This document shows, piece by piece, positions 8,423-16,039 of a stretch of 64,000 nt of DNA. The position numbers and the translations under genes are program-made. Under the pieces are notes generated by a model, which made no database searches, was not told where the DNA came from, and was given only the letters and a program-made list of their open reading frames with translations. The stretch is from JAUIIK01 sp963745675 (GTDB taxonomy: Bacteria; Chloroflexota; Chloroflexia; Thermomicrobiales; CFX8), in the NCBI GenBank assembly GCA_963745675.1, contig CAVUYM010000009.1, forward strand, positions 678,220 to 742,219, written 5' to 3'. The first letter of the stretch is position 1. Every line of letters starts with the position of its first letter.

Positions 8423-8911
8423 CTATCCCTCGTCATCGTCGCCTTCGTCACCGTCATCCGGAGCGAAACGCCGTAGAAACGAATATTCGCTTTCGTCATT
8501 GTGATCATCGTGTTCGGCGATAGATGCGACCTGTTCATCGTCGACGGAACTCTCATCTTGAGAACCGATTTCCATCGCGATTTGACCTTCGTAGCGTGCG
8601 CCTTCAAGAATCACCAGCGCGCTTGTGCGAACGTCGCCCCGAACAATCCCTGTTGATCGAATCTCCAGTCTACCCCGGCACCGGACCGTGCCGCGCATGT
8701 CCCCGGCAACGATGATGCTACTGGCATCGATTTCGGCATCTACCAATGCTCCCTCAGCGACGAACAATACTCCATCACATTGGATAGTGCCGGTGACTGA
8801 ACCTTCGACACGTAGATCACGATCAGTGCGCAACGTACCTTCGACGGAGGAATCGGGATCGATAAAGGAGGATGATCCGCCCGGGACCGGTCCATTGTCC
8901 ATTTGATTCAT
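8423..8911 (-). CDS. Bactofilin family protein (copy 1)
   Basis: A 162-residue bactofilin: short N-terminal tail, a right-handed beta-helix core of about 95 residues with regularly spaced hydrophobic and glycine positions (FIDPDSSVEGTLRTDRDLRV, then GDMRGTVRCRGRLEI), and a long acidic C-terminal tail rich in Asp, Glu and Ser. Bactofilins polymerise without nucleotide and scaffold cell-wall enzymes or chromosome factors. A second copy lies 49 bases upstream on the same strand, so both are probably cotranscribed. Confidence 0.85.
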   Translation of the reverse strand: MNQMDNGPVPGGSSSFIDPDSSVEGTLRTDRDLRVEGSVTGTIQCDGVLFVAEGALVDAEIDASSIIVAGDMRGTVRCRGRLEIRSTGIVRGDVRTSALVILEGARYEGQIAMEIGSQDESSVDDEQVASIAEHDDHNDESEYSFLRRFAPDDGDEGDDDEG

Positions 8912-8960
8912 AGCGTATGCAACTCCCGTCTCCGCCTAGGGTTCGCAGGGATCGCGAACC

Positions 8961-9506
8961 TCAAGCATCTGTTTCGCCCGCGTCGTTAACATCGTCGTTC
9001 GATTCATCGTCATTGTCGAGTCGCATCTTGAAGGATCCATTCACCGTTGCACCGTCATGGATGACGAAAACGGGCGAAAGAATTTCAGCCGTCACGACAC
9101 CGGTTGCGACGACTTCGAAGCGGTCTGTGCAGGCGACCGTACCATCCAGTCTTCCAGCAACCGTCAGGCGAATGGCCTGGATACGAGCACTAACCGTAGC
9201 GCCTCTCGCGATTGTAACGTCGCTGGAGGCGATAATTTCACCGTCAAATGCCCCTTCGATATAAAGCGGATCTTCACTTCTCAGGGTACCTTTGAATGAC
9301 GTGCCTTCGGAAATTATAGATGTCCCACGCCGGCGTGCCGTATCTGTTTCTTCAGCGCCGCTGGCTATGCGATTTCTCCAGTTAGGGATGGAATCCTGCC
9401 ATTCAGCTTCTTCCCCAGTATTCTGGGAAGAATTCTGAAAGTCCTGTGGATCGTCGTATTGGTCGTCGTGTGCGAACAATCTGTCCCCGTCCCCTCCGGA
9501 AGACAA
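8961..9506 (-). CDS. Bactofilin family protein (copy 2)
   Basis: A 181-residue protein paralogous to the next gene downstream. An N-terminal acidic, Gln/Asn-rich extension of about 60 residues precedes the beta-helix core (EGTSFKGTLRSEDPLYIEG, then RLDGTVACTDRFEVVATG), and a short acidic tail follows. No ATG is available near the start; TTG 9506 is used here, with TTG 9479 (after GGAGGGG) as an alternative. Paired bactofilins can co-polymerise, which would fit different tails on the same core; that is inference. Confidence 0.85.
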   Translation of the reverse strand: MSSGGDGDRLFAHDDQYDDPQDFQNSSQNTGEEAEWQDSIPNWRNRIASGAEETDTARRRGTSIISEGTSFKGTLRSEDPLYIEGAFDGEIIASSDVTIARGATVSARIQAIRLTVAGRLDGTVACTDRFEVVATGVVTAEILSPVFVIHDGATVNGSFKMRLDNDDESNDDVNDAGETDA

Positions 9507-9525
9507 TCACTGTAGACGTTTCGCG

Positions 9526-9566
9526 GTTATCGTGGACGAAAACCGCCTTGCGCATCTTACGATAAC
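9526..9566. repeat. Inverted repeat upstream of the bactofilin genes
   Basis: GTTATCGT at 9526-9533 is mirrored exactly by ACGATAAC at 9559-9566, separated by 25 bases. It lies between the bactofilin start and the tRNA-Arg gene, so it may be an operator or a leader hairpin of the bactofilin transcript. No clean promoter could be assigned here. Confidence 0.4.
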
Positions 9567-9629
9567 TTGTGACATTTGGTACAGACTACAAAATTACGGT
9601 ATTTCCGAGATGCTGGGCCGCAAAGGGTT

Positions 9630-9705
9630 TGGTACGCCCGATAGGATTCGAACCTATGGCCTCTTGCTCCGGAGGCAAGCGCTCTATCCACTGAGCTACG
9701 GGCGC
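9630..9705 (-). tRNA. tRNA-Arg (anticodon CCG)
   Basis: A complete cloverleaf: acceptor GCGCCCG pairing with CGGGCGT (one G-T pair), D-arm with GCTCAGTGGATAGAGC, anticodon stem CTTGC/GCAAG with loop CTCCGGA (anticodon CCG, reading CGG), T-arm with GGTTCGAATCC. The 3' CCA is encoded (9632-9630). Confidence 0.95.
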
Positions 9706-9720
9706 AATCACTTGTTATTC

Positions 9721-9726
9721 AGTATA
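9721..9726 (-). promoter_or_regulatory. -10 element for tRNA-Arg
   Basis: TATACT on the minus strand lies 15 bases before the mature tRNA 5' end, the right distance for a short precursor. No strong -35 is visible. The overlapping GTATAC palindrome could also serve the divergent hydrolase gene at 9751. Confidence 0.4.
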
Positions 9727-9750
9727 CGATGAGAGCGGAGGTGCTGCGAG

Positions 9751-10644
9751 GTGGTGGTTTTCGAACAATTATCCGAGCGGATTCTAATGGCCCCCGGTGG
9801 CGTAAACATCGGGATTATCCTTGCGCCGGCGGGCCAGGCTATCCTCATTGATACTGGCTTAAATGACACGGCTGCCCGCAAGGTCCTGCGGGGACTGCGG
9901 GAAATAGATCGACAAGTTGGGGCGATCGTGACGACTCACGGTCACGCGGATCACTTCGGAGGCAATCGCTTCGTCGTTCGGCGCACGGCTGCGGAAGTAT
10001 GGGCTCCAGCCTGGGATGAGACGGTCCTTCGATACCCGCTCTTCCAACCCCTTGTTCTATTTGCCGGCGCTGATCCGCCAACTTCACTTCGAGGCGGCTT
10101 CCTGCTCGCGGAGCAGTCACCGGTTGATCATATTTATGATGCCGGACCGCTCGAGGTACTGGGTGTCAAGCTCGAAGCCGTTTCTCTGGCCGGGCACTCA
10201 GGCAATCAAATGGGCATTATCTGTGATGATGTCTTCTTCGCAGCTGATGTCGTCCTTCCGGAACGCGTACTGCAGCGCTACAAGATGCCATATCTCTTTT
10301 CGGTCCGCGATCATCTCAAGTCCCTGTCCCGCGCTTCCGAGATGCACTACTCGATGGCGATGCCAGGTCATGGACCAGTGACCGCGGATCTTAACCCGCT
10401 GATCAAACTCAATACCGATCTTGTATTGGGCGTTGCCGACTTGATCGTCGAGCTGTGTGCCTCGCCGATGTCGCCTGGCGACATACTTGCCGAGGTCTTG
10501 TCGAAATTGGACGCCCATCCGACGGATCCTGCAAGTTTTTATCTGTTGCATCCGACGGTGTTTGCCTATCTGACTCATCTTGAAGAACAGGGCCGCGTCG
10601 AGCACCGGATAGAGGTCGGTCGATCGCTCTGGACGAGTAACTAG
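9751..10644 (+). CDS. Metallo-beta-lactamase-fold hydrolase
   Basis: A 297-residue MBL-fold enzyme. The zinc site is visible: THGHADHFGG (HxHxDH motif) near residues 63-72, a histidine in AGHSGNQMG near 149, FFAADVVL with the bridging Asp, and PGHGP near 208. The C-terminal ~80 residues are helical and resemble the winged extension of glyoxalase-II-like or RNase-unrelated hydrolases; the substrate cannot be told. Start is GTG 9751 after GGAGGTG at 9737-9743. It ends inside the end of the convergent oxidoreductase gene (4-base overlap). Confidence 0.8.
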   Translation: MVVFEQLSERILMAPGGVNIGIILAPAGQAILIDTGLNDTAARKVLRGLREIDRQVGAIVTTHGHADHFGGNRFVVRRTAAEVWAPAWDETVLRYPLFQPLVLFAGADPPTSLRGGFLLAEQSPVDHIYDAGPLEVLGVKLEAVSLAGHSGNQMGIICDDVFFAADVVLPERVLQRYKMPYLFSVRDHLKSLSRASEMHYSMAMPGHGPVTADLNPLIKLNTDLVLGVADLIVELCASPMSPGDILAEVLSKLDAHPTDPASFYLLHPTVFAYLTHLEEQGRVEHRIEVGRSLWTSN

Positions 10645-11990
10645 AAGATAGCTCTACGGTCAGAATCTACGAGGTTTGCGACGTGCTCGCCGAGCGCGAC
10701 CGCGTAATTCGTGCCACGATCTTCCGGGTAAATTTGGGACATCGAGGCAAGGTAGACGCCGGGAATCGGTGTTCGGTGGTCCGGGCGTTTATCGCTATAG
10801 TTCAATCCGATCACGGGTTGGGCTGCGGATGTGCGAAACACCCAGCTGTCCAGTATCCAGCCGGGATCGAATTCCTGGTTCAGTTTCGGGAGATAGCTGA
10901 GATATTCTGCCAACAATTCATCTTCCGGCATCGATAGGTAGCGATGGTCCGTATCGATGTACGTGTTCAAGTAGACATAATGATTGCCATCGTATTCAGA
11001 TGGCGGAATGAAGTTCGTGTGCTCGACGATAACGGTGAAAGGCAAAGCCGGATCAGCAATATTTAGCCAGTATGTTTCAGTCAGCGGCCGATCCAGGCGC
11101 AAGAGGACGCAGGCTGCACCCTGGTATGTTGTCGCGCGCAGCTTTTCAACATATGCCGCTGGCAGTTCAGGCATCATACGGGCGAGCAGGGGCGTGGGAG
11201 TTGTGACAACCACAGCGTCTACGGTAACGTCGCCAGCATCGGTCGAAACCGAAATCGTGCCGCCTTTATCTTGAGAAGAAATCGCGCGTATGCCGGTTGA
11301 GTGTTGGCTATCAACGCCTTCTTGTCTGCCCGCTTCCACAAGTGCGTCAACGAAAACGCTAAAGCTGCCGTCAAAATATCCCAAACGTTCTTTGCCCAGG
11401 ATTCCAGGACGGGACTGGGTCCTCAGAAAGATCTTGTTCCAGAACCAAACCATTGCCACTTCATCGACACGTTTGCCGAATTTGGCCTTGAGCTGCGCGC
11501 CAAGGGTGCGCTCGTAGGCTCGTCTGCCTAGCCACTTTTGCAACCAATCAGCAGCCGTTACGCGCTCGAAGCTTTTCCAGCGTTCGTGGCGAGAGGGGAT
11601 CATCTGCAAGTAGAGGGTGACCAATCCAATACGAATTCGATCGACAAAGGGCACAACTGGGAGATGCAGCAAGTCCATCGGGCTGGCCAGCGAGTAGATC
11701 TGTCCGTCAGAGAAATAGGAATTCTGAGACGCGAGCCAGCGTAGGCTGTCGCCGCATCCAATTTCCGCGGCCAGAGCTACGATTGCGCGGTCGCTCATAA
11801 AGAGGTGATGGTAGAACTTCTCAAGCTTGCCGCCAGGCACGTCAACAGCAGCGGCCAAACCGCCGAATTCATCACTGCGTTCCCAAAGAGATACTCGATA
11901 GCCGAGCCGCGCAAGACGATAAGCTGCGGTAAGCCCGGTGATGCCTCCGCCTACGATGCCTACATGGGCGGTTGGTTTCACCTCGACCAA
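10641..11990 (-). CDS. NAD(P)/FAD-dependent oxidoreductase (amine-oxidase/protoporphyrinogen-oxidase-like)
   Basis: About 449 residues. A Rossmann FAD-binding motif (GIVGGGITGLTAAYRLARLG) is followed by the ERSDEFGGLAAA ADP-ribose/FAD segment. The family includes protoporphyrinogen oxidase, phytoene desaturase and UDP-galactopyranose mutase-like flavoproteins; GYFDGSFSVFVDAL and the C-terminal GVYLASMSQIYPEDRG are typical of uncharacterised members often placed near polysaccharide genes. The frame extends back into secF, but real translation should begin at TTG 11990 or GTG 11981, just after the secF stop. It is probably cotranscribed with secD-secF. Confidence 0.75.
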   Translation of the reverse strand: MVEVKPTAHVGIVGGGITGLTAAYRLARLGYRVSLWERSDEFGGLAAAVDVPGGKLEKFYHHLFMSDRAIVALAAEIGCGDSLRWLASQNSYFSDGQIYSLASPMDLLHLPVVPFVDRIRIGLVTLYLQMIPSRHERWKSFERVTAADWLQKWLGRRAYERTLGAQLKAKFGKRVDEVAMVWFWNKIFLRTQSRPGILGKERLGYFDGSFSVFVDALVEAGRQEGVDSQHSTGIRAISSQDKGGTISVSTDAGDVTVDAVVVTTPTPLLARMMPELPAAYVEKLRATTYQGAACVLLRLDRPLTETYWLNIADPALPFTVIVEHTNFIPPSEYDGNHYVYLNTYIDTDHRYLSMPEDELLAEYLSYLPKLNQEFDPGWILDSWVFRTSAAQPVIGLNYSDKRPDHRTPIPGVYLASMSQIYPEDRGTNYAVALGEHVANLVDSDRRAIF

Positions 11991-11998
11991 TGGCTGCG

Positions 11999-12952
11999 CT
12001 ACCGGGTCTGGGTGGCGGGATTGGAATCGCGCGATGCTTCGGGCCGACGTCTCCAAAAGGTGAAAGCTCGCTTGATGTCGCCGGATTCCCAGGCTACGAG
12101 AATCTGAGATGCGTTGAAGATCGATGAATATGTTCCCGCGACGACCCCAATGAGCAATGCGAAGACAAACCAGCGCGTTGTTTCGCCACCGAATAGCCAA
12201 AGAGCTGCCAATGTCAGAACGACGGTAAGCGACGTGTTGATAGAACGCACTAATGTTTGAACGACGCTGTAATTCACGATTTGACCGAATGATGGGGCGA
12301 TGCGAGCGGCCAGATTCTCTCTAATACGGTCGAAGACCACGATAGAGTCATGTACCGAAAAGCCAATAACAGTCAGCAACGCTGTCACGAAGAGCGCGTC
12401 GACTTCAACATCGAATAGCCAGCCGAGGATCGAGAATGTTCCCAGAACGAAAAGCGCGTCATGGAGCATCGCCAGGATCGCGCAAATGCCATATAGCAAC
12501 GGATTATTAGTGTTGCGAAACGCAAAGGCGATATAGAGCAAGATGCCGACCGAGGCCAATACGACAGCGAGCACAGCACGGTCGCGAATTGCGCGTCCTG
12601 CCGAGGGACCGACACTCACGATACTCAACTCTTTGAAATCACCGAATTGGGCAGTGAAATCGGCTTCAATAGCTTTCTTCTCCGGCGACCCTTCCTTGAG
12701 CTCGCCCATGCGCATGACGATCGTATTGTCCTGGGCAAGCTGAACGACATTGTCGCCGAAGCCATTGTCAGCAAGGATGCTACTCACATCATCCGTGTTC
12801 ACTGGCTGCGAAAACTGAATGTCCCAGTTGGTTCCACCGGTGAAGTCGATGCCTAGCTGGAGACCATTGAATGCAAGTGAAATGAGCCCTGGAATAAGGA
12901 ACATAGCTGAGAGCAAAAACCAGAGGTTTCGCTTGCCAACCAGATCTAACAT
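11999..12952 (-). CDS. secF: Protein translocase subunit SecF
   Basis: A 317-residue membrane protein that with SecD uses the proton-motive force to assist Sec translocation. The N-terminal helix is followed by the GIDFTGGTNW motif (residues 33-42), a periplasmic-type domain, and five more helices with the conserved ALFVTALLTVIGFSVHDSIV and RENL segments. The start ATG 12952 is 28 bases after the secD stop. Six-helix topology and length fit the family. Confidence 0.95.
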   Translation of the reverse strand: MLDLVGKRNLWFLLSAMFLIPGLISLAFNGLQLGIDFTGGTNWDIQFSQPVNTDDVSSILADNGFGDNVVQLAQDNTIVMRMGELKEGSPEKKAIEADFTAQFGDFKELSIVSVGPSAGRAIRDRAVLAVVLASVGILLYIAFAFRNTNNPLLYGICAILAMLHDALFVLGTFSILGWLFDVEVDALFVTALLTVIGFSVHDSIVVFDRIRENLAARIAPSFGQIVNYSVVQTLVRSINTSLTVVLTLAALWLFGGETTRWFVFALLIGVVAGTYSSIFNASQILVAWESGDIKRAFTFWRRRPEASRDSNPATQTR

Positions 12953-12980
12953 GCGGTTCCCTTACCTCTCGCGAGCGGGG

Positions 12981-14357
12981 TTAGTCGCCGGCGGCGAATT
13001 CAGCTGGCGATGCTTCCACTCCGAGCCACCAGTGGTTCGTGAACCAACTGCGGTCGAGCAACATGCGCATAAACGTTCGAGTGACGACGACGGCGGTGAA
13101 CATGGAAGCTGTAACTCCGACGAAGAGCGTTAATGCAAAGCCCTGAATGATGCTTGCTCCGACATACTGGCCAAACCAGTAGAGGATCGCGCAAGTGATC
13201 ATCGTGGAAATATTCGAATCGCGAATCGATGGCCAGGCGTGATCGAAGCCGGCTTCAACGGCGACGCGCACACTACGCCCTCGGCGCAATTCCTCTTTGA
13301 GCCTGGAGAAGATCAGCACGTTGGCATCTACTGCCATACCGATCGACAGGATAAAGCCAGCAATTCCAGCGAGAGTCAGCGTAACCGGGATCACCTTGAA
13401 CAGAGCGAAAACGATCGCGGTGTAAATGACGAGCGCAAACACGGATAGAACGCCCGGAACGCGATAGTAGAGCACCATCATCACTGCGACGAGACTCAGG
13501 CCAACCAGGCCTGCCGTGATACTACGGTCGATGGAATCCTGACCGAGAGTTGGTCCAACAGTCCGGCTTTGAACAACTTCGAGCGGTGTAGCGAGGGCTC
13601 CAGATTTGAGTTGCAATGCGAGATCGTTGGCCTCCTGGCGATCCAGTCCTGTGATCGATCCAGAGCGAGAAATTGCCGCGTTGATGGTGGCAACGTTAAT
13701 GACCTGCTTGTCTACAACGATAGCCATCGGTTTGCCGATGTTCGCGCTAGTGAAGTTAAAGAATTTGTCACCGCCGGAGCTATCCAGCTGGAAGCCGACT
13801 ATGACTGCGCCGAGGTTATTGGTCGAGGGATAGGCGTCGACCAGGTCTGAACCAGATACGATGGTTGTGTAGGTTGGACCGGACGTGTCAGGTTGAATCT
13901 GAGAGTCGGCTGCGATTCCATCAGTTGCCGGACCAAGAGTGGTATTGACATAGGTCCCCAACTGGGGGAACGTCCCATTCGTGTCGATGATCTCGAGGAG
14001 CGCAGTAGTTTTGAGCACCTCTACCGCTGCTTCGGGATCGTCGACACCAGGAAGCTCAACGAGAATCTGATTGTTTCCGCGCGTTTGTATGACAGGTTCG
14101 CTGACACCCAGGGAGTTGATTCTTCGCTCGAGCGTGTCCCGCGTTCCATCAAGGACGTCGCTGCTGACGCTTTGGCCTTCAGGCGGACGAGCTTCGAGGA
14201 CTACTTGCAGTCCGCCCTGTAGGTCTAGGCCTTCATGCACATAGAAACTGTCTTTGGCTCCATTGATATTGAGAATGTCCGATGGGAGCGAAATCCAGCC
14301 CGCGACGAGGGTGAGGATGATGATGAAAACGAAGGTGTACCAGGTCTTAATTCGCAA
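12981..14357 (-). CDS. secD: Protein translocase subunit SecD
   Basis: A 458-residue partner of SecF. It has the GLDLQGGLQVVLEA motif after the first helix, the RRINSLGVSEPVIQTRG P1-domain segment, and the C-terminal membrane domain with GFILSIGMAVDANVLIFSR (conserved Asp) and the AFATITDSNI-equivalent AWPSIRDSNIST. The first gene of the secD-secF-oxidoreductase transcript, preceded by a -10 element and a palindrome at 14417-14445. Confidence 0.95.
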   Translation of the reverse strand: MRIKTWYTFVFIIILTLVAGWISLPSDILNINGAKDSFYVHEGLDLQGGLQVVLEARPPEGQSVSSDVLDGTRDTLERRINSLGVSEPVIQTRGNNQILVELPGVDDPEAAVEVLKTTALLEIIDTNGTFPQLGTYVNTTLGPATDGIAADSQIQPDTSGPTYTTIVSGSDLVDAYPSTNNLGAVIVGFQLDSSGGDKFFNFTSANIGKPMAIVVDKQVINVATINAAISRSGSITGLDRQEANDLALQLKSGALATPLEVVQSRTVGPTLGQDSIDRSITAGLVGLSLVAVMMVLYYRVPGVLSVFALVIYTAIVFALFKVIPVTLTLAGIAGFILSIGMAVDANVLIFSRLKEELRRGRSVRVAVEAGFDHAWPSIRDSNISTMITCAILYWFGQYVGASIIQGFALTLFVGVTASMFTAVVVTRTFMRMLLDRSWFTNHWWLGVEASPAEFAAGD

Positions 14358-14416
14358 AGTATGTCTCCCGGGCGTCGATTCGCTATGCTACGACTCAGTC
14401 GGTGCCGCAACGACAC

Positions 14417-14445
14417 AGTATAGACGGTCGACCGTCGAGTGTACG
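14417..14445 (-). promoter_or_regulatory. secD promoter with an embedded palindrome
   Basis: TATACT (-10) lies at 14422-14417 on the minus strand; a weak -35 (CGTACA) would be at 14445-14440 with a 17-base spacer. The spacer contains a perfect 14-base palindrome, GACGGTCGACCGTC (14423-14436), placed where a repressor would block RNA polymerase. The regulator is unknown. Confidence 0.45.
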
Positions 14446-14473
14446 GCCGCGCCATCGAAGATGTCAACCAGAA

Positions 14474-15145
14474 CTATTCTGCCATCCGGGACGTTACAAT
14501 GTGTTTCCCGATCCTGGAGTTATCCCGGTAGAGCCCGTGCTTTTCAATGTAGTCAGCAACGGCCGGGATCACATGAAACCGAAATGATCGATTGGTGCGG
14601 ACCCGATCGCGGATGTTGCTCGACGAAACATCGATGAGCGGCACGTTCACTATCTCGATTCGTCCGCGCGTTTCCGGAACCTGCCGTTCGATATCGATCA
14701 TCGAGACATCGACACCAGGCCTGCGTGCGACGCCCAATCGTGCTAGTTCCGCTATCACCTCAGGTTTGTACCAGGCGGGGAAATCCCGGAAGCTATCCAT
14801 CCCCATCAGGAAGTAAAGTTCGGTCTGTGGTTCGACGCGAGCGCGAATTTCGGCGATCATCTCCGCTGAATATGAAGGTCCCGGTCGGTTGAGATCAGCT
14901 TGACTGACGGAAAAGCCGGACTCTCCCGCGATGGAGCGACGAATCATCTCCAGGCGCGCTTCTGCCGGTGCAAGTGCCTGGCCAGATTTGTGTGGCGGGT
15001 TTGCAGCAGGCAGGAAAACAACATGATCGATCTTGAGGCGATACGCCAGCGCTTCCGCGACGATGAGATGCCCAACGTGTACCGGATCAAACGATCCACC
15101 AAGCAACCCAAGGCGCGGTACATCCAGAGGAAATGAACCAAGCAT
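14474..15145 (-). CDS. nadD: Nicotinate-nucleotide adenylyltransferase
   Basis: A 223-residue nucleotidyltransferase joining nicotinate mononucleotide and ATP in NAD synthesis. Motifs: GLLGGSFDPVHVGHL at the N-terminus (the (H/T)xGH-type site), FLPAANPPHK, and the C-terminal VSSSNIRDRV (ISSTxIR type). Start ATG 15145. The usual neighbour rsfS is absent; nadD stands alone between secD and a divergent membrane gene. Confidence 0.92.
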   Translation of the reverse strand: MLGSFPLDVPRLGLLGGSFDPVHVGHLIVAEALAYRLKIDHVVFLPAANPPHKSGQALAPAEARLEMIRRSIAGESGFSVSQADLNRPGPSYSAEMIAEIRARVEPQTELYFLMGMDSFRDFPAWYKPEVIAELARLGVARRPGVDVSMIDIERQVPETRGRIEIVNVPLIDVSSSNIRDRVRTNRSFRFHVIPAVADYIEKHGLYRDNSRIGKHIVTSRMAE

Positions 15146-15255
15146 CTACTGGTCGCCCTTCACGCTCGAAAAGTCGCTTGCGTCACGTATCCTACTCCAC
15201 AGACGGGTATTCGTGACCGAGGAGTCTATTTCATGGATGTACTGGGCAGCAATCA

Positions 15256-16039
15256 TTGAACGCCATTCCGCCTGCCAACTTCAATACAGAGAGTGCCCAG
15301 GCGGTGCCCACTCGACGGCGCGTGACGATGGGCGCCGATTGGCGCAAATGGCTACTCTCGGGTACAGCGCGAGCTAGCGTGGCGACCGGTTTTCTCCTCT
15401 TCCCTGCGGTACGTGCCCAACTTGGCGACGCCGCTATGGCCGGATTGTCTCTCTTTTTAGCTGCCGCGCTTGTCATGGCACTCGTGAGTCACTGGTACAT
15501 AGCACGACGCGCGGCACACTGGGATTTGGCTGCTGACGCATTTTCCGTCGTGGCCCTCGTACCTGCGGCGATTGTTGCAGCGGGGATTCAGGGTGCCGAG
15601 GATCGATTCGGCGGGCGGACGGTGAATGTGCTTGCCGCGCTTGGCGCGACGACGTTGATCTTTGCGATCGTCGCACTCATTGCCAGGCTGGATGAGCGCA
15701 TCGAATTTGGGGAGGCGTCGATAGGCGCGCTTGGCGGCGCGCTGACATTCGCCATCCTGATTGGCAATCCTAACCGGTTCACGACTGCGGAAGCCTGGAA
15801 GGCGTTGACAATCGCCTGGATGGTCGCGTCTGTGTCAACTGTTGTCTTTGGATTGTCTCCTGCTGCAATCCGCCGCGCTTTACCAGTTGCTGTTTACGCG
15901 CTCTTTGCGGCCGGTCGTGCTGCTCCTGCCGGCTGACCGGTTCACTCAGCAAAGTGGGGCAAACACCCTGTCGATTCTCGCTTTGCTGATCGCAGGCGCA
16001 ATAATGGTGTTGATTGCGCCTGCGGGTCCGAGACGTTAG
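15256..16039 (+). CDS. Predicted multi-pass membrane protein (apparent frameshift near 15.91 kb)
   Basis: I do not recognise the family. About 260 residues if one extra base is removed. The first frame gives six or so hydrophobic segments and ends with an unrelated tail at 15936; the next frame continues with a hydrophobic run (LRPVVLLLPADRFTQQSG) and a last helix (LSILALLIAGAIMVLIAP), stopping at 16039. The start is uncertain: TTG 15256 overlaps the stop of a nine-codon leader (ATG 15233, after GAGGAG), and ATG 15328 is also possible. The stop overlaps the convergent gyrA stop (TTAG). Confidence 0.5.
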
